Assembly: GCA_033060915.1 (NCBI GenBank)
Contig: CM065392.1
Location: forward strand, 6,794,501 to 6,858,500
From: Euryodendron excelsum
Lineage: Eukaryota > Streptophyta > Magnoliopsida > Ericales > Pentaphylacaceae
DNA: 64,000 nucleotides
Reading direction: 5' to 3'
Made by a program: the position numbers and the translations under genes. The number at the start of each line of letters is the position of its first letter. Within the stretch, counting starts at the first letter, position 1. The notes beneath the pieces are model-generated. The model was not told the DNA's origin. It saw nothing but the letters and a program-made list of their open reading frames with translations, and searched no databases. This document shows, in pieces, positions 11,651 to 22,482 of the stretch.

Positions 11651-13282
11651 GTTTTGTATTGCAAAATCGCTCTTTGGCACTCATTTATGAAGGCAGTTTC
11701 CTTGACATGTAACCTCCGTTTTACAGTACACAAGTCTTTCAAAAACTTGGCATAGGAGGAAATTTTCTTGATAGCATCTAAAATTGGAATGTTGAGCTTG
11801 ACTTGCTTAAACACTTCATAAGTTTCTGAATTTAGAAACTCGTGTTTAAGCTTGATCAACTTATGAGGAAATGGTGCATATTTCTCAACATTAATGTCCT
11901 CTCCTTCAGACGCTTTGGTTAGCTCTCAGATTGGCTCAACTTCCTTTTTCTCTTCACTTCTATCTTTCTCTCTCTCTTTTCGTCTACTTTTTCTCTCTTT
12001 TGCTCTCTTTCAACTCCCTTCCTTTCATCTCTATCTTTAAGAGTGTCTTTCATAGATGGAATGGTTTTATCAATGATTTTACCGCTCCTTAAGATTATGA
12101 TGGATTGGACTTGTTCATGACTAGATCGATGATCAATTCTCACTTCATTAGTGTTCACTTGCTTATTAAGATTTGAATTTGATTGGGGTAGAGATGGAAA
12201 CCTCCCTGACACTTGGTGGGTCAAAGCTTTTGTCAAAGTAGATATTTGCTTTGCTATGTCTTCCAACAATCTAGTGTGCTGGTCTAACACTTTCTCCTAC
12301 CAATCTATCCTATTATTCACCCCTCTCACATTATTGGTCAATTGGTACACATTATCTTCTAACGGTTTCCTAAGAGGAGGTTGATATGGAATGAGTTGGG
12401 GTTAGAAATGATGAATAGGTTGTTGTTGAAAAGATTGAGGGTTTTGAGGCCCTCCTTCGAATGCTTGAGGGTTCGAAGATCCTTTATTTCTCCACCCAAA
12501 ATTTGGGTGATTTCTCCATCCAGGGTTATATATGCTCAAGAAAGGGTTTCCCCAAACTTGTTGGTCATTATACGTACCCCGATATTAGCCAATCGCATTG
12601 GCTTAACCATGCAAAACCTTTGGTATAACTGGACATGTAGTAGTGTCATGACCTAATGTACCACATATTAAACAACTCTCTTCTCTATGAGACTTACTAT
12701 TCATAATATTGACTTTTTTAGACTCCACGACCTCCAATTTTTGGGTAAGTGTAGCAACTTTAGCATTCAAATAATTTATTTAATTCAGCTGAAATATTAC
12801 CCTAGGCTTTGACTCAGGATTTTGGATCTCAGTTGTTGTCCAATCTCTAGCAAGGTTGGCTAAGTAATCAAAGTAGTCATATGTCTTAGCCGGTTCTCTG
12901 TCGTACAAAGTCCAGCCATACAAAAACTCAATGAACTGCTTAAGTTGTGGGGTCAATGATGAATATAAAGTATTTATGACATTCCAATTTGTGAATCCGT
13001 GATGTGGACAAGCGTTCAGCAAATCCTTAAACCTCTAACAACATTGAAAGAACGATTCACCAATCATGCAAACAAACTAAGAGATTTAGCAACGAACTGC
13101 TTCTATTTTATGCTCAGGGAAGAAGTTTTTCAAGAACTCCATCTAAAGATCTTACCAAGAATGAATAGACCTAGACCTCAATGAATTGAACCATGTCTTG
13201 GCCTTGTCTTTGAGAGAAAATGGGAATAGTTTCAAAGTACTACTTTCCTTAGATAAGAATTATTGAAGAACTTAGAGCATAC
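11651..13282 (-). pseudogene. Athila-like gag: capsid C-terminal part and zinc knuckle
   Basis: Capsid-type gag reads KAKTWFNSLRSRSIHSW (about 13190), then CPHHGFTNWNVINTLYSSL (13022 downward), the usual retrotransposon gag core. A CCHC zinc knuckle, CLICGTLGHDTTTCP (C-x2-C-x4-H-x4-C), lies at 12634-12673, followed by YNPGWRNHPNFGWRN. Further down are LLEDIAKQISTLTKAL and VQSIIILRSGKIID and a very Lys/Arg/Glu-rich tail (11919-12060). The protein would form the virus-like particle core. The N-terminal part lies beyond the solo LTR, from 18341. Stops and frameshifts interrupt it. Confidence 0.85.
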
Positions 13283-13486
13283 TGTAAGCACCCCATTTTT
13301 GACCGCTCGGCAGTCTACACTCCGTCCAGACTTGTGTTCAAGTCATTGTGGGCATATTCCAACCAAACTAACTTTCTAAGTCCAAATCCTGTATGTCCAT
13401 CGCTTCGCGGGCCCGTAGGCCCAAACAGAGGCAAAATGACCAAAATGCCCTTAGGGGCATCGTCCTTTCCTTTCCGACTCTAATCC

Positions 13487-13925
13487 CTCTCTCAGAACAA
13501 TTTATTCTTCCAGACGGTTCCAATTCAGGCACGTCTTTTCAGAGACGGTAAGACCCATTTCCAATCCCTCTCTCGAGACAGTTTATTCCTCGAGACGGTT
13601 CCAATGCAGGCACGTCTTTCGAAGACTGTAAGACCCCTTTCCAACCCCTCTCGAGAGAGAGTTTATTCCTTGAGACAGTTCCAATGTAGGCACGTCTTTT
13701 CGAAGACGGTAAGACCCCTTTCCAACCCCTCTCTCCAGATAGTTTATTCCTCGAGACGGTTCTAATCCAGGCACGTCTTTTCAGAGACGGTAAAACCCCT
13801 TTCCAATCCATCTCTCGAGAAAGTTTATTCCTCAAGACGGTTCCAATTCAGGCACGTCTTTTCAGAGACGATAAGTCCCCTTTTCAATCCCTCTCTCGAG
13901 ACAGTTTATTCCTCAAGATGGTCCA
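13487..13925. repeat. ~82 bp tandem repeat array in solo LTR copy 2
   Basis: About five units built around GAGACAGTTTATTCCTCGAG, gacggttccaat, aggcacgtcttttc and agacggtaagacccc. Minus-strand reading frames across it are repeat by-products, not genes. No counterpart is visible in the other three LTR copies. Confidence 0.85.
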
Positions 13926-14880
13926 AGTAGCGAAACTACTCACAAAATCGTTAGAGTAGTGGAAATACTCACAAATAAGTCGATATAGGGAATTGCCAAC
14001 AAACCCCTGTGTCATGACGACCGCCGTCAGAGTGGCGGAAACACTCAAAACCCAGGTCAACACCAGTGTCTATTAGCCCACTTCGGTGAAAAATAACCGA
14101 ACTGCCCTTTGGACCTTTTCCGAGACTTTCTGGTCAAGATGACCATTTTGCCCCTAAGTATCTGAATGCCTCGGGAACCACACCGGCTCTGGGTATCAAA
14201 CCGGTAACCCTCTGAGATTACTTCTTATAGTATTCTCAACCTTCCTTTGCCTTTCTGAATCATTCGGAGTCAGTTCCGGCCAACCCAGTACAAAATGACC
14301 GTTTTACCCCTGGTGGGCCGGTCTCCTTTTTCGACCACACCGGCTCTGGGTATCAAACCGGTAACCTTTTGAGACTGCTTTTTATAGTATTCTCAATCTT
14401 CTTTTTATCTTTCCGGATCATTCCGAGTCAGTCCCGGCAAACCCGGTACAAAAATGACCGTTTTGCCCCTAGTGGGCCGGTTTCCTTTTTCGACTACGCC
14501 GGCTCTAGGAATCAAACCGGAAACCTCTGGGAACATTTTGAATAATGTTTCCAGATCCCAAGTCTTCTTTCGGGACAGTCCGAGTCTGTCCCGGCAGTTT
14601 CCCGGTCCGATTGACCGTTTTGCCCTTAAAGGCCTGGTCAACCCTTCCAACACATCTTATCTTTATTTTTCAAGCCAAATACCTCCGCGACACTATTTTA
14701 AGTGTTCCTGCTCTTTTTTGGCCTTCCGGGTTATTCCCGGATTCTTCAAATCCTTCTCGAACTTTTCGGAGTCACTCCTAGTGAAGCCGCGCTAAAAATT
14801 ACATGGTAGTCACTAGTACAGGCGCCCAAATCTAGTTAAAGATACGTTGCTTGCCGACCTTAAATATTTCCTAAATGGCT

Positions 14881-15000
14881 GGCACCACTAGTAGTGGTGC
14901 CAAGCCAAAAAGTGGCCTGGCGCCACTCCTAGTGGCGCCAATGTAAATTCTGGCCTAGCGCCACTACAACAAGCGCTAGTGTTGTCTAACCTCTATAAAG
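14881..15000 (+). promoter_or_regulatory. Palindrome cluster and TATA box of solo LTR copy 2
   Basis: GGCACCACTAGTAGTGGTGCC (14881-14901) is a near-perfect palindrome. A second one of 23 bases spans 14918-14940 (TGGCGCCACT ... AGTGGCGCCA), and a looser one spans 14954-14980 (CTAGCGC ... GCGCTAG). The TATA-like CTATAAAG follows at 14992-15000. The other LTR copies also carry a long hairpin in the same place but with unrelated sequence. Confidence 0.65.
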
Positions 15001-18000
15001 ACAGAGCCTCCTTCAACGTGAAAAGGGTCTGTAAACTCAGTCTAAAAATTATATAATTCGATATATAGAGCTCGTGCACTCCCTAAACCCTAGCTTCCCT
15101 AGGTTTTCCAAACCCTAGCCACCATACACTAAACCCTAGCCTCATATACACTCCTATACATTCCCATACACTCATACACTAACCTTCAACCCTCCTTCAA
15201 AGACTTGAAGAGTTGCAATCTGAAGTTTGAAGCTTGAAGACAACTCTTGAAGATTGAAGACGAAAATCAAGACGAAGACCGAAGACCGAAGAAAGCAAGG
15301 CGCGCAAAATAAACAAGATACAAGGTAGGTTCTCCATTTAAATTTTCGCACTTCCCCCCTCTCTCTTCTCTCTCCTAACCCACTTGGGTTTTCTCTATTT
15401 TAATCCCCCATCTATTTCCCCCCCTTTCTTTGCATGCTTGAAACAAGGGGATTCCCGGTCCATGTGTAGGATTAGACTATTGGAGAGTCACCATGTCGAG
15501 GGCTTTCTTCTAGTCTAACTAGAGACCACGTGGATCCGACCCCCTTAATTATGTGGTGAAGCCTTAGCCTTGTATGTTCACGACCCCAAATTTGCATTGT
15601 GCATATCATGATCTTGCATCTTCCAAAAGTCGTTTTCAAAATTTTTTTCAAAATCTTTTTCAAACTTGTTTTCAAAATTGCATCAAAATCCCCTTTTTCA
15701 AAAACTTTTTTTTAAAACCACAATCCTAGGGTGATTCTAGCTTTTCCATGGCTAGGATTACTTTAGAAAAGTGTTACATTCAAAGTGACCAATATAGTCC
15801 ATATTTTCAAATCTTGTTGTTTTCAAAACCGCTTTCCTAAAGTGGTTCTAGCCCTCTTATTGTTAGAATTGCTTTAGAAAAGTGAGATGTTTTTACACCT
15901 TCCAAAAACTCTCTTTTCAAAAATCTCTCTTCCTAAAAATCTCTTTTTTAACATACTTCCCTAAAACTCTCCTTTCCAAATTTGTTTTCAAAAACTCCCT
16001 CCAAAAATCTATTTTTCCAGACTCCCTTTTTCAACTCCTTTCCAAAATGCTCTCTTCAAAATCTACTTTCCAAAAACGTTCCCTAGGTCTCTTTCCTAGA
16101 AAAACTCTCCCAAAAAAAAAAAAATCTTTTCAAAAACTCTTTTTCCAAAATCTTCCTTCTAGAAATTCCTCTCTAGGATTTTCCTTCTAAAATCTACGTT
16201 TCCAAAAACACACTTTCTAAAAATTCTTTCTCTTTAAAATCTTTTTCCAAAAACTCTATCTTGAAATTCACTTTCCAAAAACTCCTCCCTAGGATTCCCT
16301 TTTAAAAATCTTCGTTTCCAAAAAATGCACTTTCCAAAAAACTCTTTCCTTAGAACCCAAGTCGAGCCCTAAAATTCACAATTAGGAAACCCTAATTTTC
16401 TTTTCAAAAATATGATTTTCAAACTTTGCCCTAAATCTAGGTTTTCAAAACCTCTCGTTTTCTACATCCAAACTATACATATTTTTAAAGTCTATTTTCT
16501 ACGTCAAAACTATAGCCTTTCAAATCTAGAGTTTCTAAAACTTCCATTTTCCAAATCCTTGTCAAATGAAATCTTCCCTTTAGGAAACCAAATCCAATAT
16601 CTCCGTTTAGGAAACTAGATCCCGTCCTCCGTTTTTGGAAGCAAATTCAAACATTCCCTTTTAGAAACAAAATTCAATCCCTTCCTAATCCAAATCTTTC
16701 CTATCTCAACTCCTTTCTAACCTTCTTCTTTCCTAAGCCTTAAGTTTCTAAAACTTGAACATAAAAGTCTTTTCTAAATTTTAAAACTCAATTTCCACAT
16801 CCTTCCTAACTCCACTCTTTCCTAATTCTACCTCTTTCCAAATCTCAACTTTTCAAATCTAGGCTTTCAAACCTTTCTTAAACTCAAACCTTTCCTAATT
16901 TCAAGATTTTCTAAAACTCTAAAACTTTCTAAATCCTAAACTTTCTAAATTTCAAATCTTTCCAAATTCTAAACTTTCCAAAACTTCAACATCTTTCCAA
17001 ATCTAAGACTTTTCTAAACTCAAAACTTTTTTAATTCAAACATTTCCTAAATTGAAAACTTTCTTTTTTCAAACCTTTCCAAATTCGAACTTTCCTAAGT
17101 TGAAACTTTCCTATTTCAAAACTTTCTAAATTCAAAACTTTTCAATTTTCAAACTTTCTTAAATTCTAAACTTTCCTAATTTTAAAACTTTCCAAAAATG
17201 AAACTTTCCTAATTCGGAACTTTCCTAAATCGGACCTTTCCTAATTCAAACCTTTCCTAAATCCAATCTTTCTTAAACTCTCGAGTCTTTTCTAAGTCTC
17301 ATCTTTCTTAAGTCTAGGTTTCCTAAACCTCCATCTTTCCAAAACAAGTCTAAATCTTTCCAAGTCCTACTTTTTCAAATCGAAATTCAATCTCTTCAAT
17401 TCCAAAGTTCCAAATTCCAACTTTCAATTCTCTATTCAAAGTTTAATCTCTCAATCTTTCAAATTCAATTTCCAATTCAATCAACTCTTCTATTTTTAAT
17501 CGGACTCTTGTCCGAACTACGACTGACCTGATTCCTCCAAAAGGATACATAGACAACCCTCATGGGTGTGCTCACAATTTCTTTCAAATTTCAAATTCCT
17601 CCATATTTTCCAAATTTCAAATTCCAAAAATCTTTCCAATTCTCCAATCTATTTTCAAATTTCCAATTTCAGATTTCTATTTTCAAATTTCTACTTTCAA
17701 TTTTCAAAACTTTTCAATTTCAAAATTCTTCCAAATCAAATCAATTTCAAATCAGTCTCTTTCCAAATCTATCTTCCAACTTCTCTCTTCTATTGCACTT
17801 GCATATCATGCATTATAATAGTTTTTAAACATTGTTTTATAAAGTGAATATAATTGGACATTGGATTAGTTGAAGACTCTCATAGGTGAATCTAGGGTAG
17901 ATTGACATGTAGGTACCGAAAGGGCGGGGTAGGGTGATGGCTTAGTGCGTCTTCCCTACACGTAACCAACCTCCGAACCTAGATCACTGATTTCAAAGAC

Positions 18001-18340
18001 CAAAAGGAGTTATTTTTCTAAAAAGGGCTAAATGTTTTCCAAAGGTTGCCAAACAACCTGCTTTCTTAAAAACCCTCTCTTGAGGAGATATTTTCAAAAT
18101 TGTTTTCCAAAAACCCTAAGTGTAGTTTTCGGATTATTCTTAGTTTTTAAGTGACCTAACTCACCTTAATCAAGTTAGGTGACGACTCCAAATCTTCTTT
18201 AAAAGCCCTTTATTCAAACCAATTTTTCAATTCAAACCTAGTCGCACTTATTCTTCTAGAAGGGTGAGTTCTAACGAGAGAGTACAACATTTTTTCCACT
18301 TGTGTGTGTATTCCTCGAGTGCGAAAATCTGGGCGCGACA

Positions 18341-18640
18341 CGTATGTCCTTGAAATCTTTGATATATTGATATGGTTTTTCATAATCCAAAGCATGAAAT
18401 GGATTTATTAGTGGATCATTCCCGATTTTAAAGTCATCACTGTGTGATGCGTGGGAAGAATAATGCAAGAAATACGCGTTTACCTAGTAGGATTTAGAGA
18501 ATCCCTAAAAGATCTATGGGAAGGATTGTCATGTACATTCCCACTTTCAAGTACATTATTTGAATTTGGCGAGTTGGGATTCATAGGTGGTTGATGATCA
18601 AATTCTTCCGCTATTGGGATAGAGTTAAGATCTCGGTTAA
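18341..18640 (-). pseudogene. Athila-like gag N-terminal part
   Basis: Minus strand: EEFDHQPPMNPNSPNSNN (about 18590), then RISCIILPT, LKSGMIH and FHALDYEKPYQYIKDFKDI. This matches the usual order of Athila gag N-termini (a serine/proline-rich leader, 'SCIVLP', 'FEIK-G-IQLLP-FHGL' and 'ENPY-HIKDFEE'). Stops after NPTR and after MIH show decay. It is separated from the rest of gag by solo LTR copy 2. Confidence 0.75.
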
Positions 18641-19423
18641 CGAACTAAATGTTTGGAACAAGAGTCCTAAATAAAGAAAGAATACGGAAGGTGTGAGAAA
18701 GATCACTAGAAGAGTCAACACTCACCAATCGTCCATGCACATTCCTAATGAAGTATTTCATAAAAGTGTATGTACTCAATGAAAACATAAATTAACCATT
18801 CCCGAAACATCAACACAACAAAATATTACAAAAAAAAGAAAAGAAAAGAAAAATAAAAAAGACTACAACAGTATACTAAAATACCTGCACACAAAAATAA
18901 TAAAAAAAAACAAAAGTTAGTCCATTAGTAAAATGTTAGTGAAGAGTTAGAAGGCTAGTAAATAGTTAGATGGTCACCACATCGATAGCACTGAACGAAG
19001 TAGGCAGTGAATTAACCTGAGAAGTAAACCACAAAGAAAAATAAAAAAAAATGAAAGTAAAGTGCAAAAAGTATAATCTTAGAATGGTTACCAAAGTAGG
19101 TTATCCACTAAACAAAGAAAAATTTTAGATTGTTAGATGAAAAATAAAAACAAAAAATATTATAACCAACTTGAATGGTTTCATCCAACAATAGGTGAGT
19201 ATGCCAACCAAATAGGTTAGCCACAAAAAAAATAAAAATAAAATAATTAATATATACAAATATATAAGTTAACAACTGAACGAAGTAATAAGTTAGAATA
19301 AACCACTGATCAGTTAGTATACATTGTTCAATTCATTCGTAATGGTAGAAAAGCAATCAATTGTACTCAAGTCTACAACAAATGTATAATTATTATTTTT
19401 ATTTTCACAAATTTTAATTAAGC
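18641..19423 (-). other. 5' leader of the Athila-like element
   Basis: AT-rich stretch between the primer-binding site and the gag start, with A-rich runs (18825-18920, 19030-19250). No ORF or domain recognised. Confidence 0.5.
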
Positions 19424-19468
19424 CATTTCCCAGCAACTGCTTGTCTTTTCCAACCACGGTGCTAAAAA
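19424..19468 (-). promoter_or_regulatory. Degenerate primer-binding site with internal insertion
   Basis: The usual Athila site is a run close to TGGCGCCGTTGCCGGGGA (tRNA-Asp type). Here the minus strand reads TTTTTAGCACCG, then about 19 extra bases (TGGTTGGAAAAGACAAGCA), then GTTGCTGGGAAATGGC. Removing the extra bases leaves a site that differs from the usual one by transitions only. Confidence 0.5.
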
Positions 19469-19479
19469 TTACTTTTCTA

Positions 19480-21307
19480 TGCCCAGATTATGGTAATTTA
19501 AACACTCAAGTGCAAGTGCAGCGAAGTAATAATTAAAATAACTCGGTAAAAACGGGGTCGATTCACATGGAACGGAGTTCTAAATTATGTGAAATGTCAC
19601 AATTGTGGATGGTCATTGCCAGAATTCATCCCAGGTAACGAGTTATATACCAATTAAGTCATGCTAGACACAGAAGCTTCATAGACGGCTTAAGTAAAAA
19701 ACTAAACCAATCGGTTTGAATTTCATCTCTTGCTGATGAGAGTTGGACAAAAGTTGCAGAAATAGTATCCAAAAGAAAAATATGTTATTTTTTGAGAGAG
19801 TTGATGGTTGTTAAACTAGATTGCAAAAAGAAACAAATTAAAAACAACATTGGATCCAATTGATCCGATTACGTGACTTTCTTGGGGTTAATCAATACAT
19901 GTTTACCATCTGTCAATCGTTTGGTCCCCTTAAGCCTCATAAATCAATAGATGAAAATATTTAATGATAACCAAATACTAAAATATTACATTAAAATCAT
20001 GAATCCTCACCATTGACTCATGAACACTAAGTAATGTTTTGTCAAAGTATAAGTGTAACAAACATAATTAAAGATACATGTTTTTCAAGGTTCTAACTAG
20101 ATACTTATTAAATTATTATCGAAAACCCTCACCATCAATTGACATATACCGGCTGCTTTGTCACGGTAGAAAGTATTACAAACATAATTAAAAGTCTAAG
20201 TTTTTAAAAGGATTTAGATTTTAATTAGCAAGAATAAAAAAGCAATCCATTCTAGATCAAGATTAAGAGTCTTCGGCCCCTAGCAGAGATTTGGATATAA
20301 AAACATACTAAACAAAGGACCCACATAAAATATATAAGTCTGTAAAAAGTGATAAGTAAACTAGCATCTATTTTATTTTTACACTACTCCTAATTTAAAC
20401 TTGTTTACAAAGCGTAAAACCATTACGTGCATAAAATATGTGTGCTCGTGCATGCAATATACTGAACATGTGTAAAACTATTAAGTTTTCGAATAAATCT
20501 GGAATAAAAAGAAAAATTTTAATTGATCATTCTAATACCGTCACGTAATCTTCACAATTGGTTCCAAGAATAAAACTAGCTACTCATGATAATAAAAAAA
20601 CATAATTTGGAAGAAAATGACTCCATAAATAAAAATGTTTATTACAACAAAATAACAGTAAAGAAAAGACTGAAAGTTGACCAAAAAATACTAACAAACT
20701 AACTAAAAATTTACACCTAAAAATGAAACAATTGAATGTGGAGTTCCTTGGTTTTGAACTTTCTCTTCTCTAGACTCTCTCTCTCTAGCTTTCTTCTGAA
20801 GCTCTCCTCTTCATTCTCATGGCTTTTCTATTTATAGGAGATGAAAAGAAATTTTTTTATTATTTTATTTTATTTTTTGAAATTATTTTTTTATTATTTT
20901 TTAATTGCACCACTAAATATATATATATATATATATTTATAATATTATACCACTAATTTATAAATATTTATAATATTATACCCACTATATATATATATAT
21001 ATATAAATATCCACTAATGTATATATAATAGTTCCACTAATATATATACACAAATATAACATTATACCCACTAAGTTATATATATACATATAAAATATCC
21101 ACTAATTTATATATATAATATATCCACTATATATATATAATATAACATAATACATTAAATTAACACTTAAATAAATGTCTGTGTGCCTACCAGTTTTATT
21201 TTTCTCAATTTTAGCTTAAAATTTGGACCAGACACAAACAATATAAAAAAATACTAAAATTATATTAAAAATGAGAGACTCTAATTACACTTTTTATAGT
21301 ACAATCA
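19480..21307 (-). repeat. 5' LTR of the Athila-like element (~1.83 kb)
   Basis: Minus-strand LTR from TGATTGTACTATAAAAAG (21307) to about GGGCA (19480), just upstream of the primer-binding site. It matches the partial 3' LTR at 1-634. It contains TA microsatellites (about 20915-21140). The inner end is uncertain by a few bases. Confidence 0.78.
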
Positions 21308-22482
21308 ACGGGGAACCATGACCACCAAATTTTAGAAAAATGCTTCTTATACTTTATATATATTTTGGTATTTTTTGTAATAAACCCAAGTAATTTTGCC
21401 TTATCCCGTAAAATCCAAAAATATTTATCTTACCCATTTCAAAATTTTCTCCTAACTTTTTTATTCATTCTAATATTTTTCATTTGTCACCTAGCGCCTA
21501 GCTTTTTATAATTTGATCTCCTAGCTTTTTATAATTAGAATACATTCCCATCTTGGATCATCTTTTTCCTTTACTATTTAACTCATAGTGAACCCGTGCT
21601 ATGCACGGATGTAAAGAATAAATTTAAAAAATAAGAAAATTTTATAACAATAAATAATTATTTTTTTGCTCTTAAACGTTACACTAATAATATGAATTGT
21701 ATTAAATAGTACATTTGTATTCTAAAATTAAATACTATCAATTGATTGTAATAAAAATCTTTAGACTAAGAGAGAAAATATATATGTTTAAGAGTTTGGG
21801 ATGAAACTATATTAATTTATAACCTTGTTGAGTGCATGAGTTTGCTTATGTAAATGGATTACCTAATAAGTGCAGTAAATATTAGCACCTAAAACAAAAA
21901 ATTTAGAGGAAAGGGTTTCAAATTTAAGTTAGAGAAATGTAATTTATTGTTAAATATTTAACATACTTATATAGTGGAATATGGTTTTCAATTTAGTTTT
22001 ATTGACATAATTGGGCTAGCAAGCTATTTCATAACTATTATACTTGTTTAGATTATGCTTAACTCAAACCACACATCATAAGATTAAGGATACATGTAAG
22101 TTTTGATTGAATTAATACAAGTAAATATCTCCCTAACATAGCCCAAACATGTGTATTTATATTATAAAAATTTATTGTCACAAATTCACAATGATTATAC
22201 TAAACACAGCCAAGCTTTTCAGAAACACGTATATTTGAATTGCTAAATGAAAATATTTGAATTATTTATTGTTTTTTTTGTCTATAATATACTTTAAAAT
22301 TTTAAAAATTATTTTTATTAAATTTGTTAAGAATAAAATAATATAAAGTTACTAAAAAATAAAAATAAAGAAATTGAATAATATTTTCATAATAACATTA
22401 GCACAATTACCTTTGATTCAATTTGGCTAAAGCTAGACAATTCAATCACTTTTAATTTAATTTCATGCTTAAAATTAAAAAA
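21308..22482. other. AT-rich spacer
   Basis: No coding sequence recognised. An imperfect palindrome, ACCCGTGCTATGCACGGA (about 21593-21611), resembles a motif that recurs in plant repeats and may mark the end of an old element. Confidence 0.4.

Larger units (their letters stand above)
13283..18340 (+). mobile_element. Solo LTR, Ogre/Tat-like family, copy 2 (5,058 bp)
   Basis: Plus-strand LTR from TGTAAGCACCCC to GGGCGCGACA. The flanks are CATAC (13278-13282) and CGTAT (18341-18345); one C-to-T type change on each side from CGTAC would explain both. Gag continues across it (HALDYEKPYQYIKDFKDI on one side, KAKTWFNSL on the other). The TATA (14992-15000) lies about 1.7 kb into the LTR, just after three palindromes (14881-14981). 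This copy differs from the others in its 5' half: ~82 bp tandem units at 13487-13925 and three ~160 bp units at about 14150-14600. Much of 15600-17800 is low-complexity TTTTCAAAA/CTTTCCAAA sequence. Confidence 0.88.
1..21307 (-). mobile_element. Athila-like Ty3/gypsy LTR retrotransposon, decayed, interrupted twice
   Basis: Reading the minus strand from right to left, the order is 5' LTR (about 21307 to 19480), a degenerate primer-binding site, gag, protease, reverse transcriptase, RNase H, integrase, a 2.3 kb 3' region and a 3' LTR (634 to beyond base 1). The two LTRs are direct repeats: bases 1-634 match about 20660-21307, including the shared block starting aaaagactgaaagttgac. Gag phrases such as NPGWRNHPNFGWRN, and RT phrases such as LGLCNAxATFQRCM-type and FMDDFSV, are typical of the Athila lineage. 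After removing the two solo LTRs (5863-10966 and 13283-18340) the internal part is about 8.7 kb, normal for this lineage. Many in-frame stops and frameshifts make it incapable of coding for its own movement. The other end of the 3' LTR is outside the window, so its target duplication cannot be checked. Confidence 0.88.

Noticed and set aside
13539..13835. Minus-strand ORF of 98 codons
   Set aside because: It lies wholly in the ~82 bp tandem repeats of solo LTR copy 2 and shows only repeat periodicity.
14454..14795. 113-codon plus-strand ORF
   Set aside because: It lies in the ~160 bp repeats of a solo LTR, with no recognisable domain and no counterpart in other copies.
21593..21611. ACCCGTGCTATGCACGGA palindrome as an attachment or regulatory site
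   Set aside because: Similar phrases are widespread in plant repeats. Nothing around it supports a specific site, so it is noted only in the spacer entry.
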